Assembly: GCA_023334545.1 (NCBI GenBank)
Contig: JAADVB010000010.1
Span: 89,948 to 153,947 of the forward strand
From: Salisapilia sapeloensis
Taxonomy: Eukaryota > Oomycota > Peronosporomycetes > Peronosporales > Salisapiliaceae
Length of the DNA stretch: 64,000 nt
Direction of reading: 5' to 3'
Position numbers and translations under genes: made by a program. The notes under the pieces are model-generated. The model searched no databases. It had not been told where the DNA came from and saw nothing but the letters and a program-made list of their open reading frames with translations. Shown piece by piece: positions 21,394 through 31,100 of the stretch. Position 1 is the stretch's first letter, and the number at the start of each line of letters is the position of its first letter.

Positions 21394-21634
21394 GTAGATA
21401 CACCTATACATACTAGCCTACCGACGCGATGCACCGTGTATAGCTTTCTTCGGACCTATAGTTACATTAAACTAACAAGATGCATTCGTTCGCAGCACAA
21501 CTCGTTTAAGAGACGATTAGCGCTTGTATTTGACTTGTCCACTATCGCTATCCCTTCGTGTGATGTGTCGTGACTCGCATAGCGTCATTTTACAATTAGC
21601 TAAACAGTTGTTGAAGTTGAGTACGTCACGCTTT

Positions 21635-21674
21635 CTAGGTTGCTGATGACACGAGCTCTAGGTTGCTGATGACA
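21635..21674 (+). repeat. 17 bp direct repeat at the desaturase start
   Basis: The 17-mer CTAGGTTGCTGATGACA occurs at 21635-21651 and 21658-21674 with a 23 bp period. The second copy contains the start codon of the desaturase at 21669; the first creates an upstream ATG at 21646. It looks like a short tandem duplication. Confidence 0.9.
21646..21669 (+). promoter_or_regulatory. Upstream ORF of 7 codons whose stop overlaps the desaturase ATG
   Basis: ATG at 21646 opens a seven-codon frame (MTRALGC) ending in TGA at 21667-21669. The A of this stop is the A of the desaturase ATG (TGATG). If the mRNA starts upstream, ribosomes scanning from the cap meet this ATG first, so desaturase translation would depend on leaky scanning or on termination-reinitiation. 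The 5' end of the transcript is not known from sequence. Confidence 0.5.
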
Positions 21675-22724
21675 TCAATCTCGGTAGCGACTTCATTTCT
21701 CGGTTCATTTGGGAAAACGCAAGCCAAGGAAGAGATGGCCGAGTGGAAGTCGTATTTGCAAAACGCCAATTGGCCCATGGTCTACTATATGACCTTGGTT
21801 CATATCGGTGCCGCGATTGGCATTGCATGTCTCTTCGACTGCCATTGGCGCACCTATTGTATGGGACTTGCCTTTTACTATCTTAGCTGTGTCGGCATTA
21901 CTGCTGGATCTCACCGGCTCTGGTCCCATCGATCATACAAGGCGCATGGCTCCGTCCGTTTTGCCCTCATGTTGTGCACGTGCATAGCCAACCAAGGAAC
22001 TATCTTCCACTGGACTCGCGACCATCGCGTTCACCACAAGTATTCTGACACACCCGCCGACCCACATAACTCAGGTCGAGGCTTCTTCTTTGCCCACATG
22101 GGTTGGTTGCTACAAAAGAAGTCGCCAGAGGTTACGGAAGCTGGTAAGAAACTCAAGTTCGACGACTTGTGGGACGACTGGGTCGTTGTCCTTCAAGAAA
22201 AGTGCAATCCTTGGGGACAAATGTTCATGTGCTTCCTCATGCCTACGTTGGTCACAATGAAAGTGGCGGACGAATCATGGTTTAACGCGCTATTCGTTGC
22301 GGGTTTCCTCAAATATGCGCTGTCGCTTCATGCAACATGGTTGGTTAATAGTGCTGCCCACTTCTATGGCTACCAGCCTTACGCAGACATTCCACCCCGC
22401 GAAAACGCTTTCGTGTCGTTCTTTGCGATCGGAGAAGGATGGCACAACTGGCATCACAAATTCCCATACGACTACGCTACGAGTGAGTTCGGGGCTTCTG
22501 AGCAGTACAATCCAACAAAACTCATGCTTGACTTCCTTGCGCAACTTGGACTAGTGTACGATCGTCGTCGTGCAACCCACATTTGGGAGGGAATGAAGAA
22601 GAAGAAGGCTTGTGAAGTTAAGCTTACAGCTGACGAAAAACTGAATGTAAAAGACAAAGGTGTCGCCTCGAAAGCCGATGACGAAGTATCTGCATCTTCA
22701 CCAGTCAAGGTCAAGTCAACCTAA
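21669..22724 (+). CDS. Acyl-CoA delta-9 (stearoyl-CoA) desaturase
   Basis: Inserts a cis double bond into saturated acyl-CoA at the ER membrane. Encodes 351 residues from ATG 21669; the frame is open slightly upstream only from a TTG. The three di-iron histidine boxes are complete: HRLWSH, HRVHHKYSDTPADPH and HNWHHKFPYDY. Four hydrophobic segments lie before and between the boxes in the usual order. The tail is Lys-rich (MKKKKA) and has no cytochrome b5 domain, as in animal SCD and unlike fungal Ole1, so an external cytochrome b5 would be needed. No introns. Confidence 0.93.
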   Translation: MTSISVATSFLGSFGKTQAKEEMAEWKSYLQNANWPMVYYMTLVHIGAAIGIACLFDCHWRTYCMGLAFYYLSCVGITAGSHRLWSHRSYKAHGSVRFALMLCTCIANQGTIFHWTRDHRVHHKYSDTPADPHNSGRGFFFAHMGWLLQKKSPEVTEAGKKLKFDDLWDDWVVVLQEKCNPWGQMFMCFLMPTLVTMKVADESWFNALFVAGFLKYALSLHATWLVNSAAHFYGYQPYADIPPRENAFVSFFAIGEGWHNWHHKFPYDYATSEFGASEQYNPTKLMLDFLAQLGLVYDRRRATHIWEGMKKKKACEVKLTADEKLNVKDKGVASKADDEVSASSPVKVKST

Positions 22725-23010
22725 GACCAAGAGACATTGTCGAATCACAATGCATATTTTTAATCAAGAGCATATCAACGCAACTGTAGCACCATGCCTG
22801 CAAGTACTTAACATGGAAATGCTCTTTAACTTTAAATCATCGATCTCTTCATCTTTATCAATATCTATCACCATGCATTTGTGTATATTGGTAAGAATGA
22901 GCACAGAATGCAAGGAAATGGGCATACTCGATTCTTATTCATCTGCTACTATTATAATCTACCTAAGGGTACACGCAGCGTGTGCATCATTTTAAAATCT
23001 TGCAAGCGCG
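22725..23010. other. Spacer after the desaturase
   Basis: AT-rich 3' flank and probable promoter of the next small gene. No RNA gene or repeat was seen. Confidence 0.4.
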
Positions 23011-23346
23011 ATGCAGCTACCAGGTATATGTGCATTTGTACTGGTCTGTACCTTGTCGAGGATACCTCTATCGATAGGGACGTCTTACGATGCATATGAG
23101 GACTGTGCGCCAAGTCCCTCTATTTCGAGTGAGTTGGTGCCACCTTTGCCATTAGTGCTGGTATCAGGGCATTCAAAGAAACGAAAACTACCAGTCGGTC
23201 GAGTGCCTCCCACGCAACCTATCGCAACGACTGAGGAGTGGAATGAGACGCCGATTGCAATACCAAGTAAGCCAGTCCGTGAAACGCAGCCTTGGATGGG
23301 GAGCAGCGACAGAGATGATGGTGATGACGACACTTCGATATCGTAA
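23011..23346 (+). CDS. Small putative secreted protein
   Basis: Encodes 111 residues from an ATG. The first ~24 residues look like a signal peptide (MQLPGICAFVLVCTLSRIPL). The mature part is Pro/Ser/Thr-rich with a basic patch (SHSKKRKLPVGR-like) and an acidic end (DRDDGDDD). Only one Cys remains after the signal peptide, so it is not a disulfide-rich effector. No family is recognised. It lies next to another small secreted ORF in an otherwise housekeeping region. The gene call rests on the intact frame and signal peptide alone. Confidence 0.45.
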   Translation: MQLPGICAFVLVCTLSRIPLSIGTSYDAYEDCAPSPSISSELVPPLPLVLVSGHSKKRKLPVGRVPPTQPIATTEEWNETPIAIPSKPVRETQPWMGSSDRDDGDDDTSIS

Positions 23347-23782
23347 CATAGCTTGTATTTCATAAACTTAAAATCGATTTTAACCGACAATCAGATATTT
23401 TGACGTCTAACTGTCCTGCTAGTTGGCTTTGTGCTAAATTTGGAATCTCTTGGCTTTGCAGCCAAGCTGGCTTTGACCTTGGATAAATATTGCTACACTA
23501 GCGGCCAAATATGTCATGCGTAGGCGAGGTCGCACCGACAAGCTTCGCCGTATGCATGGACTATTAGAGAATTGGAAACCTAGAAAATAATGTGACTTTT
23601 GTAAAGTTTGGCTTTCTAGTCCGGATAAGACCCTTAGGTCAATTCCTCTTCAGAACTTTGAAAGCACCTGGCCAAGTGAGTTACTGAGTCGTCCTCGACA
23701 CCCTCGCATCTTATTCTACCCTCAGGCTTTCAAAATGTTCATCATTATGCAAATCGCATTCCAACTAGCAAGAAACCACAAG
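23347..23782. other. Spacer between the two small secreted genes
   Basis: Contains several copies of the short word TTGGCTTTG/CTGGCTTTG around 23420-23610 but no coding frame, RNA gene or long repeat that I can support. Confidence 0.4.
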
Positions 23783-24250
23783 ATGAAGCTTATTCGACAC
23801 GCACTTTTCGTATCTTTCGTGCTCGCGGCTTATGCCACGACTACAATCGAATCTACGAGCCTTCGACGCGTCGACGAAAGAGTAGACGATGCTGAGATGG
23901 ACAACTATGGAACTCATTTAAGACAATTGGATGAAGATGGAAGCTACTTTAGCGACGACTTGGACTCCGATGTCGAAAATGAAAATCTTACCAGCGATGA
24001 TGACTACGAATCGTATGATTCGGATGATTCCTCTTTCACCGAAATTGGAAGCAGCGTGGTTGGCGATGATGTCGAGATCGAAGTTGACAGCAAAGACGAT
24101 GAAGATGTTGAGATCGAATATGAGGAAAGCGATATCGAAGAAGAAGAGCCATTGCGTATGTTGCACACAGCGAAGGAGGAACTTGGAAGTCCGACGATGA
24201 GGAAGGCAGCTGCGAAAAATGTTCCCATTTACCTAAATTACTATGTGTAA
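23783..24250 (+). CDS. Secreted acidic protein, RXLR-like effector candidate
   Basis: Encodes 155 residues from the ATG at 23783; an in-frame ATG at 23735 would put 16 polar residues before the signal peptide. The signal peptide is clear (MKLIRHALFVSFVLAAYATT). After it come SLRRVDERVDD and, about 20 residues later, THLRQLDED; both resemble a degenerate RXLR followed by an acidic dEER-like stretch. Residues ~45-125 are dominated by Asp, Glu and Ser with almost no hydrophobic core, so this part is likely disordered. The last 30 residues turn basic (MRKAAAKN) and hydrophobic (VPIYLNYYV). A canonical RXLR is absent; effector status is inference. It could also be a secreted Ca2+-binding or wall protein. 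Confidence 0.5.
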   Translation: MKLIRHALFVSFVLAAYATTTIESTSLRRVDERVDDAEMDNYGTHLRQLDEDGSYFSDDLDSDVENENLTSDDDYESYDSDDSSFTEIGSSVVGDDVEIEVDSKDDEDVEIEYEESDIEEEEPLRMLHTAKEELGSPTMRKAAAKNVPIYLNYYV

Positions 24251-24870
24251 CTTGAAGGTAGTTCAAGTGACGTGAGTTGTCAAGAAGATTGATGTCGAAT
24301 GTTTTGTAGCGGTGTGGACTGCATGCGTCGAGACAAAGGTGTGAATGTAAACGAAGTTTGTACTCCCAGGATTCGTTCTTGTTTGGCTTGCAATATGCTA
24401 TAAATAGTTAGATTATGTTTGGCATCTCCTTGATAATGTAGTAGGATGCGAAACCGCTAAGATTGAAATTGCCTTAAATCATCAGAGGCTGAGAAAGCTG
24501 CAAGTGGCATTTACGAATGAGGACTGAAGGTGAAACTCAGCAGGTAGGAAACGAGTTCGCACCCTTTTGTGCTCCATTCACAAAGTCGAATGAAATAGCT
24601 AATCGCTCTTACTTCCTATCAGACTTGTATACCTCCAGATGATAGTGTGCAGCCCGAAGATATAAATATTGATCCGCCTGCAGTATGGTCATTCTGGTAT
24701 TCTCATTATGCTGCGCGTATCTCAATACCTCTTTGTAGACCAGAAAGCATCAAGGACGGTCCAAATTGCAAAACGTAAACACACTAGCTGCCGCGAGACG
24801 TGCATCTCTACATATTAAATCGAAAATAACGTTATAGACTCGAGATAGCGTTCCTGGTCTGGCATCGCGA
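24251..24870. other. 620 bp spacer
   Basis: Holds the 3' flank of the acidic secreted gene and the promoter of the K+ channel. No coding frame with family signal, no RNA gene and no repeat were found. Confidence 0.45.
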
Positions 24871-25979
24871 ATGATAGAACAAGGATATAAAGCTAAAGAA
24901 CCAGCTCCACCACATCGTTGCAATGGGAAGTCCAACCTGATTGCTCTGTTGCTAATTCTGTCCTATCTGCTTGTCGGTGTTTTCTTCTTTCACTGGATTG
25001 AGGATTGGAGCATCGTGGATAGCATCTACTTTGCAACGACTATCGTTACCACAGTCGGTTATGGAGATGTCACACCTACAACTGAGACGGGAAGAGCATT
25101 TACTATTGTCTATGCTTTCTACGGCATTGTCACAGTTGGTATTGCGCTAGGCAGAGTAGCGGACTGGTTTGTCAAGCGGCAACAAGAAATTGCGAAGAAT
25201 GCAAGAAAGAAACTTTTAAATCGTGTTGATAGTGCTGCAGCAAGCACTGGGATTGGAAAATCGATTCGAGTAAAAATGCCAAAGGCTTTAGGTAGAAAAC
25301 GATCTAGGTTGATGAAAATGAAGAAGTCGTCGGGGTTGTATCGCATAATGCACTCGACAACCATCCGAGCCATCGTCAGTGGACTCATTCCTCTGCTACT
25401 TTCGATAATCGCAGGTATGGCGTTAGGAGCTGTCGAAGGCTGGTCATTTCTAGACTGCATGTACTACACTATCATTACCATCACAACTGTGGGTTTTGGA
25501 GACGTGTCTCCAACATCTTTGCAAGGACGCATTTGTGCTATATTCTACCTTCCCTTCTCCGTCATCGCTGTGGCGCATAGCATTGGCTCTGTCATCGAAG
25601 AACTGAGCAAACGATCCGCCTTCCGAATGGTACGTCTCGTTTCCACAAGGCGTTCTCTCATATCTAATCCTGTACAATATAGAAGATAAGCATGAAAGAG
25701 CTGCTTGCTATGGACGTAGACGGTGATGGCAAAGTGTCCAAAATGGAATACCTCTGCTATATGTTGATCAAACTCGACAAAATCGAACGAGAAGACGTCG
25801 ACATGATCATGAACCAATTCGATCATTTGGATAAAGACAAGAGTGGAGAGCTTGATCATGCCGATCTCGTACGCATCGATGACGAGCTACAACAAGCACA
25901 ACACGAGGATGATGATGATGACGAAGATGAACCAATTTCTACCGCTGAAGTCGCACCATCTAGCGATAGAACCAACTAA
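24871..25979 (+). CDS. Two-pore K+ channel with C-terminal EF-hands (2 exons)
   Basis: Exons 24871-25629 and 25683-25979 give 351 residues; the 53 bp intron (GTACGT...ATATAG) is phase 0. Four transmembrane helices surround two pore loops with K+ filters: TTVGYGD (residues ~63-69) and TTVGFGD (~208-214). Two EF-hands follow splicing, DVDGDGKVSKME and DKDKSGELDHAD, then an acidic tail. This is the plant TPK/KCO layout, where Ca2+ binding to the EF-hands opens a vacuolar or plasma-membrane K+ conductance. The linker between pore domains is strongly basic. Without splicing the protein would end before the EF-hands. Confidence 0.93.
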
Positions 25980-26006
25980 AAATTATATTCGTACAAAAAC
26001 TTGCAT

Positions 26007-26804
26007 CTACTTTCGAGACGGCTTTTTCAGTGGTCTGCTGCATCCTTCACACTTAAGCGTATCCAAACCCCGCTTTTCACGACGTTCGAGACACTTGGGA
26101 TGAACGAAACTTCTGTCTTCGCAATCGCTATTGCGACAGTACATACCTTGGACTAACTCGTACTTGCAAATGGCACATTTCAGCAGATTTAGCGTTCGCA
26201 AGAACGAACTCAGCTCTAAAAACGTGCGAGGACCGACGGTCAGGAAAGAGGAGGATGTGAATAGAGCACGTGAGAGCCACTGATCGTCCACGAGACGAGC
26301 TACAAGGGTCTTGATGTCACTAATAGAAGCCGAGTCACGCAAGTTAAACAAGTCTGCTTCTTCTGCCACGCCGTCATCACTATTTTCTATGTCAATAAAA
26401 CGGTGAAGGATAGGACATTATATAATGTACCTTTCAATCATCTCCTGAATGGCTTTCCGGAGAAAGACAATTTCCCACGGTTTATAGGCACTGCTAAATT
26501 TTGTAATATCATCGTTGCTCTACAAGTACTGCCATCAGCGTATGCATAGAATCCTATTAGGTTGCTCTCGTACCGTATTCACGATACCAAAGTAGAGCAT
26601 CCCATCGTCATACACTGCTCGACGGACGTCCATGCTAAACGGACGAACCTCTTCGGAAATCCGCTTGAGCATTTGGTCCACGTCGTCCATAGCAACTTCT
26701 TCGCCTACCATCCTCGCAGCAAGTTGATGCACCTTGCGTTCCTGCATGGCTCCAGCACCCATCAGTCGCTGCAGCAGCATCTGCTCACTCGATGACAAGC
26801 CCAT
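26007..26804 (-). CDS. NSE1, Smc5/6 complex RING-like subunit (3 exons)
   Basis: NSE1 with NSE3 and NSE4 binds the Smc5/6 complex and acts as a ubiquitin ligase in DNA repair. Exons on the minus strand are 26804-26574, 26519-26431 and 26379-26007, giving 230 residues; introns are 54 and 51 bp. The N-terminal winged-helix region matches the family (LLQRLMGAGAM, ISEEVRPFSMDVRR). The spliced centre reads FLRKAIQEMIESDDGVA, aligned with the human FRKALELIIDSETGFAS. The C-terminus has a zinc RING-like domain: CAIC, C-x4-C, H-x2-C and C-x2-C. The acceptor AG that preserves phase lies 7 bp after another AG. It is divergent from the PP2C gene. Confidence 0.85.
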
Positions 26805-27070
26805 TGTCTACTTCTTGTCCAAGTCCATCATCCGTGTCCAGAGGTCGCTCGAAGGTCGTGCAAAAGTAGCTATTGAACTTGGACACGAAACGGCTCACTT
26901 CATCATCTCCCTCCTACTGCCTTAACCCAGCCGAACGTACTTGCGTCTTCCTATTTCGCAAAAGAATTCATTGCATTCTCCACCGACAAGATCTCTAGAC
27001 GAGACGCCGTGTGTCTAGAATTAAAAAGAAATCATCTTAAATACATATCGCACATCCTGTCAGCACGTAC

Positions 27071-28090
27071 ATGACGGACATGAACGGTCTACTTAGTGGC
27101 GTTAAACACATGGACTTGAATTCTCCCTCTCGCCGTCGAGCTCGACGCCATCGAGACAGGCGCAGTCAGAACAGCACTTCGTCGGTGGACACGCCAGGGA
27201 ACAACAGCATGCTCGACAACAACGGGAATACGCCGGACAACGTGAACAACCCGATCACAGTGTCTGCGTACGGGAGTGCCACTCTCGAAGGCATGCAAGG
27301 CCATGCGAACGAAGACCGACTGGTCATCCACTCGACAGACGACTTCCACTTGTTCGCGGCCCTCGATGGTCACGGTGGCAGTGGTGCCGCCAACTACCTC
27401 CAGGAGAAGATCTCCACTGCTGTCATGACTTCCCAAAGTAAAGGAGACATTGATTCCAGCGCACTCGCCAAGGCGCTCGTTGAACTCGACCGTGTCTTCT
27501 GTCGGAACAGCGTCCGCAACGGCTTTAATGACACCAGTGGTGTCTGCATCGCCGGTATCATCCTCTACATGGATTCGGACCGTCAGCCTCAAATCCTCGC
27601 TTTCAACGTCGGCGACTGCCGTGTCGTCGTGCATACGAGTAAGCCAGCTAAGAACTCGAAGAGAATGTCGCTAGCCGCTGGTACGACTGCTCTGACGGTG
27701 GACCACTGTGCGTCTAACTCGAAAGAAAAGGAGAGACTCGAAAGGGCTGGTGGGTACATTGAAGACGATCGTGTTGCCGGTGTCATGGAACCTTTTCGCT
27801 CGATTGGCGACGTTGACATGAAAGAAGACAGTATGCAAGGGTGGGTGATTCCGAACCCAGAGTTTAAGGAGGTGGAGCTGGACATGAGCAAACAAAATGT
27901 CTTTGTGATCGCAACGGACGGCGTCTGGGGCGTGCTGGAGAACAATGAAGCCATGCAAGTGGCTTTGAGGAAAGTGGAGGAAGGCAACTACACTGGTGAC
28001 TGTGCTCACAATGCTGCACAAGCAGTTGTGAATGCTGCCAGTGAGAATGGAAGCATTGATGACATATCGGCGGTTGTTGTTGTGCTCTAG
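27071..28090 (+). CDS. PP2C-family Ser/Thr protein phosphatase
   Basis: Encodes 339 residues from an ATG, no introns. The first ~75 residues are Arg/Ser/Asn-rich and probably disordered. The PP2C catalytic domain then shows the metal- and phosphate-binding motifs in order: NEDRLV, ALDGHGG, GDCRVV, DHCAS, and ATDGVWGVL near the C-terminus, with a final Asp in GSIDDISAVVV. The Asp residues that hold the two metal ions are all present, so activity is expected. The usual SGSTA motif is replaced by SGVCIAGI, seen in divergent protist PP2Cs. Substrate unknown. Confidence 0.9.
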   Translation: MTDMNGLLSGVKHMDLNSPSRRRARRHRDRRSQNSTSSVDTPGNNSMLDNNGNTPDNVNNPITVSAYGSATLEGMQGHANEDRLVIHSTDDFHLFAALDGHGGSGAANYLQEKISTAVMTSQSKGDIDSSALAKALVELDRVFCRNSVRNGFNDTSGVCIAGIILYMDSDRQPQILAFNVGDCRVVVHTSKPAKNSKRMSLAAGTTALTVDHCASNSKEKERLERAGGYIEDDRVAGVMEPFRSIGDVDMKEDSMQGWVIPNPEFKEVELDMSKQNVFVIATDGVWGVLENNEAMQVALRKVEEGNYTGDCAHNAAQAVVNAASENGSIDDISAVVVVL

Positions 28091-28531
28091 TGCTGGATCC
28101 GACCACATTACTCCTTTAGCATGAACTTTGGGCAATCTCGACGCACGAACGATGACGAGTGTATACACATCAAACGTCAATCGCTCGCTCGATAACTTTA
28201 ATGTGAATTTAGCTTTTCATTGATAATCTATTTTTGTCTTATATGTTGGCTACAGATAAGCGCGTTAGGATAGTTGCTCAAATGAAGAGGCGAAGACGTT
28301 CCGCGTACGTCCGTCGGTCTTCGCGAAACGGAGCTCCGACTGCAGTCGTGAAATCCCTCAGCCACCGACTTCTTCCATTGGCAATTGCGCCAGTGACTGT
28401 TAACCTGGACATGGAAATTACTGATTCTCTGCTTCAGAAACCGTATAAAAGCTTGCCCTCCATTTTAATCAACCACCGGGTATCGCAGCTAGCTTTATAT
28501 CTCTTGACCTTCTGTTAACAAAGTATCGTAG
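28091..28531. other. Spacer with a possible TATA box before the NMN adenylyltransferase gene
   Basis: A TATAAAA word at 28444-28450 lies 82 bp before the next ATG and may be its TATA box. An ORF at 28243-28518 is open but overlaps this site, is rich in Arg and Leu and matches no family; I treat it as non-coding. Confidence 0.35.
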
Positions 28532-29872
28532 ATGCAACCATCAAATGCTTCTCATACCCGATCAGACGTCGTCCTACCGACAACTACTACCCTTCTCGAT
28601 GAGCAGCATGATGATTATTCTGTTAAGGATACAGCATTAAAGCACTGTTCAAGTGCAAGCTCCTTGTCAAGCAGTCCGACCAAAATTCTCTTAGCCCCAA
28701 ATGGAGCTGCCACGGTTGCAATCTCACATCGACATCATCTGTACGAAATTCTTCAGCGATTAGCAACACTCGTGGACATCCAAGATGATGATCTTGTTAT
28801 CTTAAAGAAGTCGATTGATGCCGAAGTAGGAGATGTTATTCAAGCTCTCTTGGCACTCGAATCTGTTTCTTCGCCCCAAGTCATCATATCGGAACTGCAG
28901 GTTCTACTACGAACAGGTTCACCAGCGAAACACGTTCGAGTGGAACAGAAAACACCACTTCCGAGCCTTTTACCAGCATTGCGAGGTTCTTTTGATCCTG
29001 AATCCGTTCCGTATCCACTGCAAAAGCTCGCAAGGAACCTCCAGCCATTATTTCAAGCTATTCACAATGCATCCAGTGCTCACGACGCGCCAACGCTCTC
29101 AAATCGAGCGGAAGTGATTGTGCTCGTGTCAACTGGAGCCTACAACCCCGTCCATCTTCTGCACCTTCGAGCTTTTTACGTTGCAAGGCAATACATTGAG
29201 AGCAATAATAGTCGCATACCTGTCGTAGGTGCCTTCATCTCCCCATCTCATGACACAATGGTGCGTGTAAAGACGAAGAACATAGCAAAGGAAATGATCC
29301 CAGGGCGACATCGACTCGCACTAGTAGAGGAAGCAGTTCGGAACTCGTCGTGGATCGAAGCAGACAAGTGGGAAATTACAAGACGCCGGGTGCAAGATTA
29401 CCTTAGTCTACTTGCTCACGTTCGAGATATGTGCGAAGGCCACTTTTCTCCGATTAAATTCCGCCTCATATACGTATGTGGATGTAACACCGTTGTAAAG
29501 CTTAGTTTGAGTGCCATGAAAGAAGAGGGGTTTGGATGCATCACTGTGTGTCGACCAACGCAAACGAACCAAGTGATGAGGCACCTAGGGAAGAACGGAT
29601 CGAAGTATGTTACGGTCGTCGAAGACACTGGTGTATTGCCACAGGAATTGGAGCAAACGACGTCCAACCGTGTTCGTAAAGAGTTGAAGCAATTGTCAAG
29701 TAAAGGGAATGAAATGAATCCAAAGTTAGAGAAGATGCTAGGTCGACCTGCGTGCCAGTATTTAGTACGACACGAGATAGGGAAGAAGATAAGTGGCAAA
29801 GAGACGTGGAGTGAAAAGGATAGACAATGGAGAGTCGAAGATTTGTCTCATGTGGAGTATGCGGAGAATTGA
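28532..29872 (+). CDS. Nicotinamide/nicotinate mononucleotide adenylyltransferase
   Basis: Makes NAD or its deamido form from the mononucleotide and ATP. Encodes 446 residues in one exon. The Rossmann core starts near residue 185 with VLVSTGAYNPVHLLHLR, the G-x-NP-x4-H nucleotidyltransferase motif. It continues with FISPSHD, the conserved Trp region WIEADKWE, the CGCNTVVKLS strand and the second nucleotide-binding motif TTSNRVRKEL (usual form SSTxxR). The ~180 residues ahead of the core are not part of the usual enzyme (typically 230-300 residues) and have a helical, hydrophobic pattern of unknown role. No targeting peptide is obvious. Confidence 0.9.
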   Translation: MQPSNASHTRSDVVLPTTTTLLDEQHDDYSVKDTALKHCSSASSLSSSPTKILLAPNGAATVAISHRHHLYEILQRLATLVDIQDDDLVILKKSIDAEVGDVIQALLALESVSSPQVIISELQVLLRTGSPAKHVRVEQKTPLPSLLPALRGSFDPESVPYPLQKLARNLQPLFQAIHNASSAHDAPTLSNRAEVIVLVSTGAYNPVHLLHLRAFYVARQYIESNNSRIPVVGAFISPSHDTMVRVKTKNIAKEMIPGRHRLALVEEAVRNSSWIEADKWEITRRRVQDYLSLLAHVRDMCEGHFSPIKFRLIYVCGCNTVVKLSLSAMKEEGFGCITVCRPTQTNQVMRHLGKNGSKYVTVVEDTGVLPQELEQTTSNRVRKELKQLSSKGNEMNPKLEKMLGRPACQYLVRHEIGKKISGKETWSEKDRQWRVEDLSHVEYAEN

Positions 29873-30352
29873 GTATAAAAGATGGGATCAGCTCAAGTGT
29901 AGATTTACCGACATATGCACGTGGATGTTCACTGGCTTACTACGGATAAAGTTTTGTTTGCATCCCATCCCAGCGTCGACTAAGCCTAGCAATGGACATG
30001 GAACAGAGACTGTCTGTGCAACCAATAGGATGCAACCGAAAGATCTGTTGGGTAAGAGCTCAGAAACGCATTTAACCTTCTGCAATTGAGTATCGTCAGC
30101 AAAGAGCGGTGTCAACTCCAGAATAGGGTCGACACAGAAAGTATCAAGACGAGGATAGGTGGACTCGACTGCACTCACGAATGGAGTGAGGAGTCTATCC
30201 GTGAAACGACACCGTCCAAGCTTTATACTCTTGCTCATTCTCAAAGCGGCCTTATATCGTTACATCATAGCAGCAACAAAATCTAGATTGCAAGGATTGC
30301 AGGACGTTATGCACTATCAGGTACACGACGTGACTCCATCGCTTCTGCTCTT
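29873..30352. other. Convergent spacer, no supported gene
   Basis: A minus-strand frame at 29888-30244 is open for 118 codons but lacks family features and does not join in phase to the gene on its right. I see no RNA gene or repeat. Confidence 0.4.
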
Positions 30353-30870
30353 CTATCCGTTTTCAACGACTTTAGCGTAAGAAGCGAAGACCTCTCGTAA
30401 ATACATCTCATCCTCGAATGTGGCATTCATGAATGCTATATCCTCCGATATGGCTAAGTTGTCAGCATGATAAAGAAGAAGAGTCGAATAGAAATAGCAA
30501 ACGAGAGTCGAACACTCGACGTATCCCAACAATGTGCACCGAGCGAACGCAATGGTTCGCCCAGCTCTTCCCACGTCCACGCAGGAAAATCGACTTTGTG
30601 TCAATTTTGTGTTTTACATACAATGCCATAGGCTGAACTTCTTGTGCTCTACCTTGGCTCGATGCACTCTCCACTTCGATCGAATATGTCTGCCTCGGTC
30701 ATACTTGCAAGTATTTCCGGTAGACAGGTACAGATTTGAGCTGGAGCATGCTGCCAATCTGGTGGGAAGTGATCGCTTTCGATGCAGACTAACATGAGAA
30801 GAGAGACGAGTCTAGCCAAGTTTCCTACTAGATCCAGACGACTATTATGGTTTAATGTAAACATGGACAT
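30353..30870 (-). CDS. Hypothetical protein (2 exons, tentative)
   Basis: A phase-consistent model: exons 30870-30653 and 30566-30353 on the minus strand, 143 residues, with an 86 bp intron (GTAGAG...GGGAAG). The acceptor is a weak GAAG. The product is Leu/Cys-rich and mostly helical in appearance, with short hydrophobic runs (LARLVSLLMLVCIE, TLVCYFYSTLLLY). No signal peptide, motif or family is recognised. The two frames look coding by amino-acid composition only, so this could be two chance ORFs or part of a longer gene. Confidence 0.3.
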
Positions 30871-31100
30871 GCCAAAAGACTAGAGCCCATTGTTCATTGC
30901 CGAAAGCTAGGGTTCGATCATGCAGTAGCGTTTAGTGTTACTATAATTTTTCTAGCCTCTACAAACTACGATAGAAGAGAGACAGAGATAAAAGCAAAGA
31001 ATAAATCCGAACTGGAATAGCCCAAGTTACAATGTATTATGTAAGAGTCTCAATGTACGAAAGATGTCTATCTTATCCGTTTGGACGTCAATGGATGAAC

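Noticed and set aside
28243-28518. 91-codon plus-strand ORF before the NMN adenylyltransferase gene
   Set aside because: It overlaps a probable TATA box, has no family signal and an odd Arg/Leu-rich composition; it reads as promoter DNA.
29888-30244. 118-codon minus-strand frame
   Set aside because: Cannot be joined in phase to the neighbouring minus-strand model and has no family signal.
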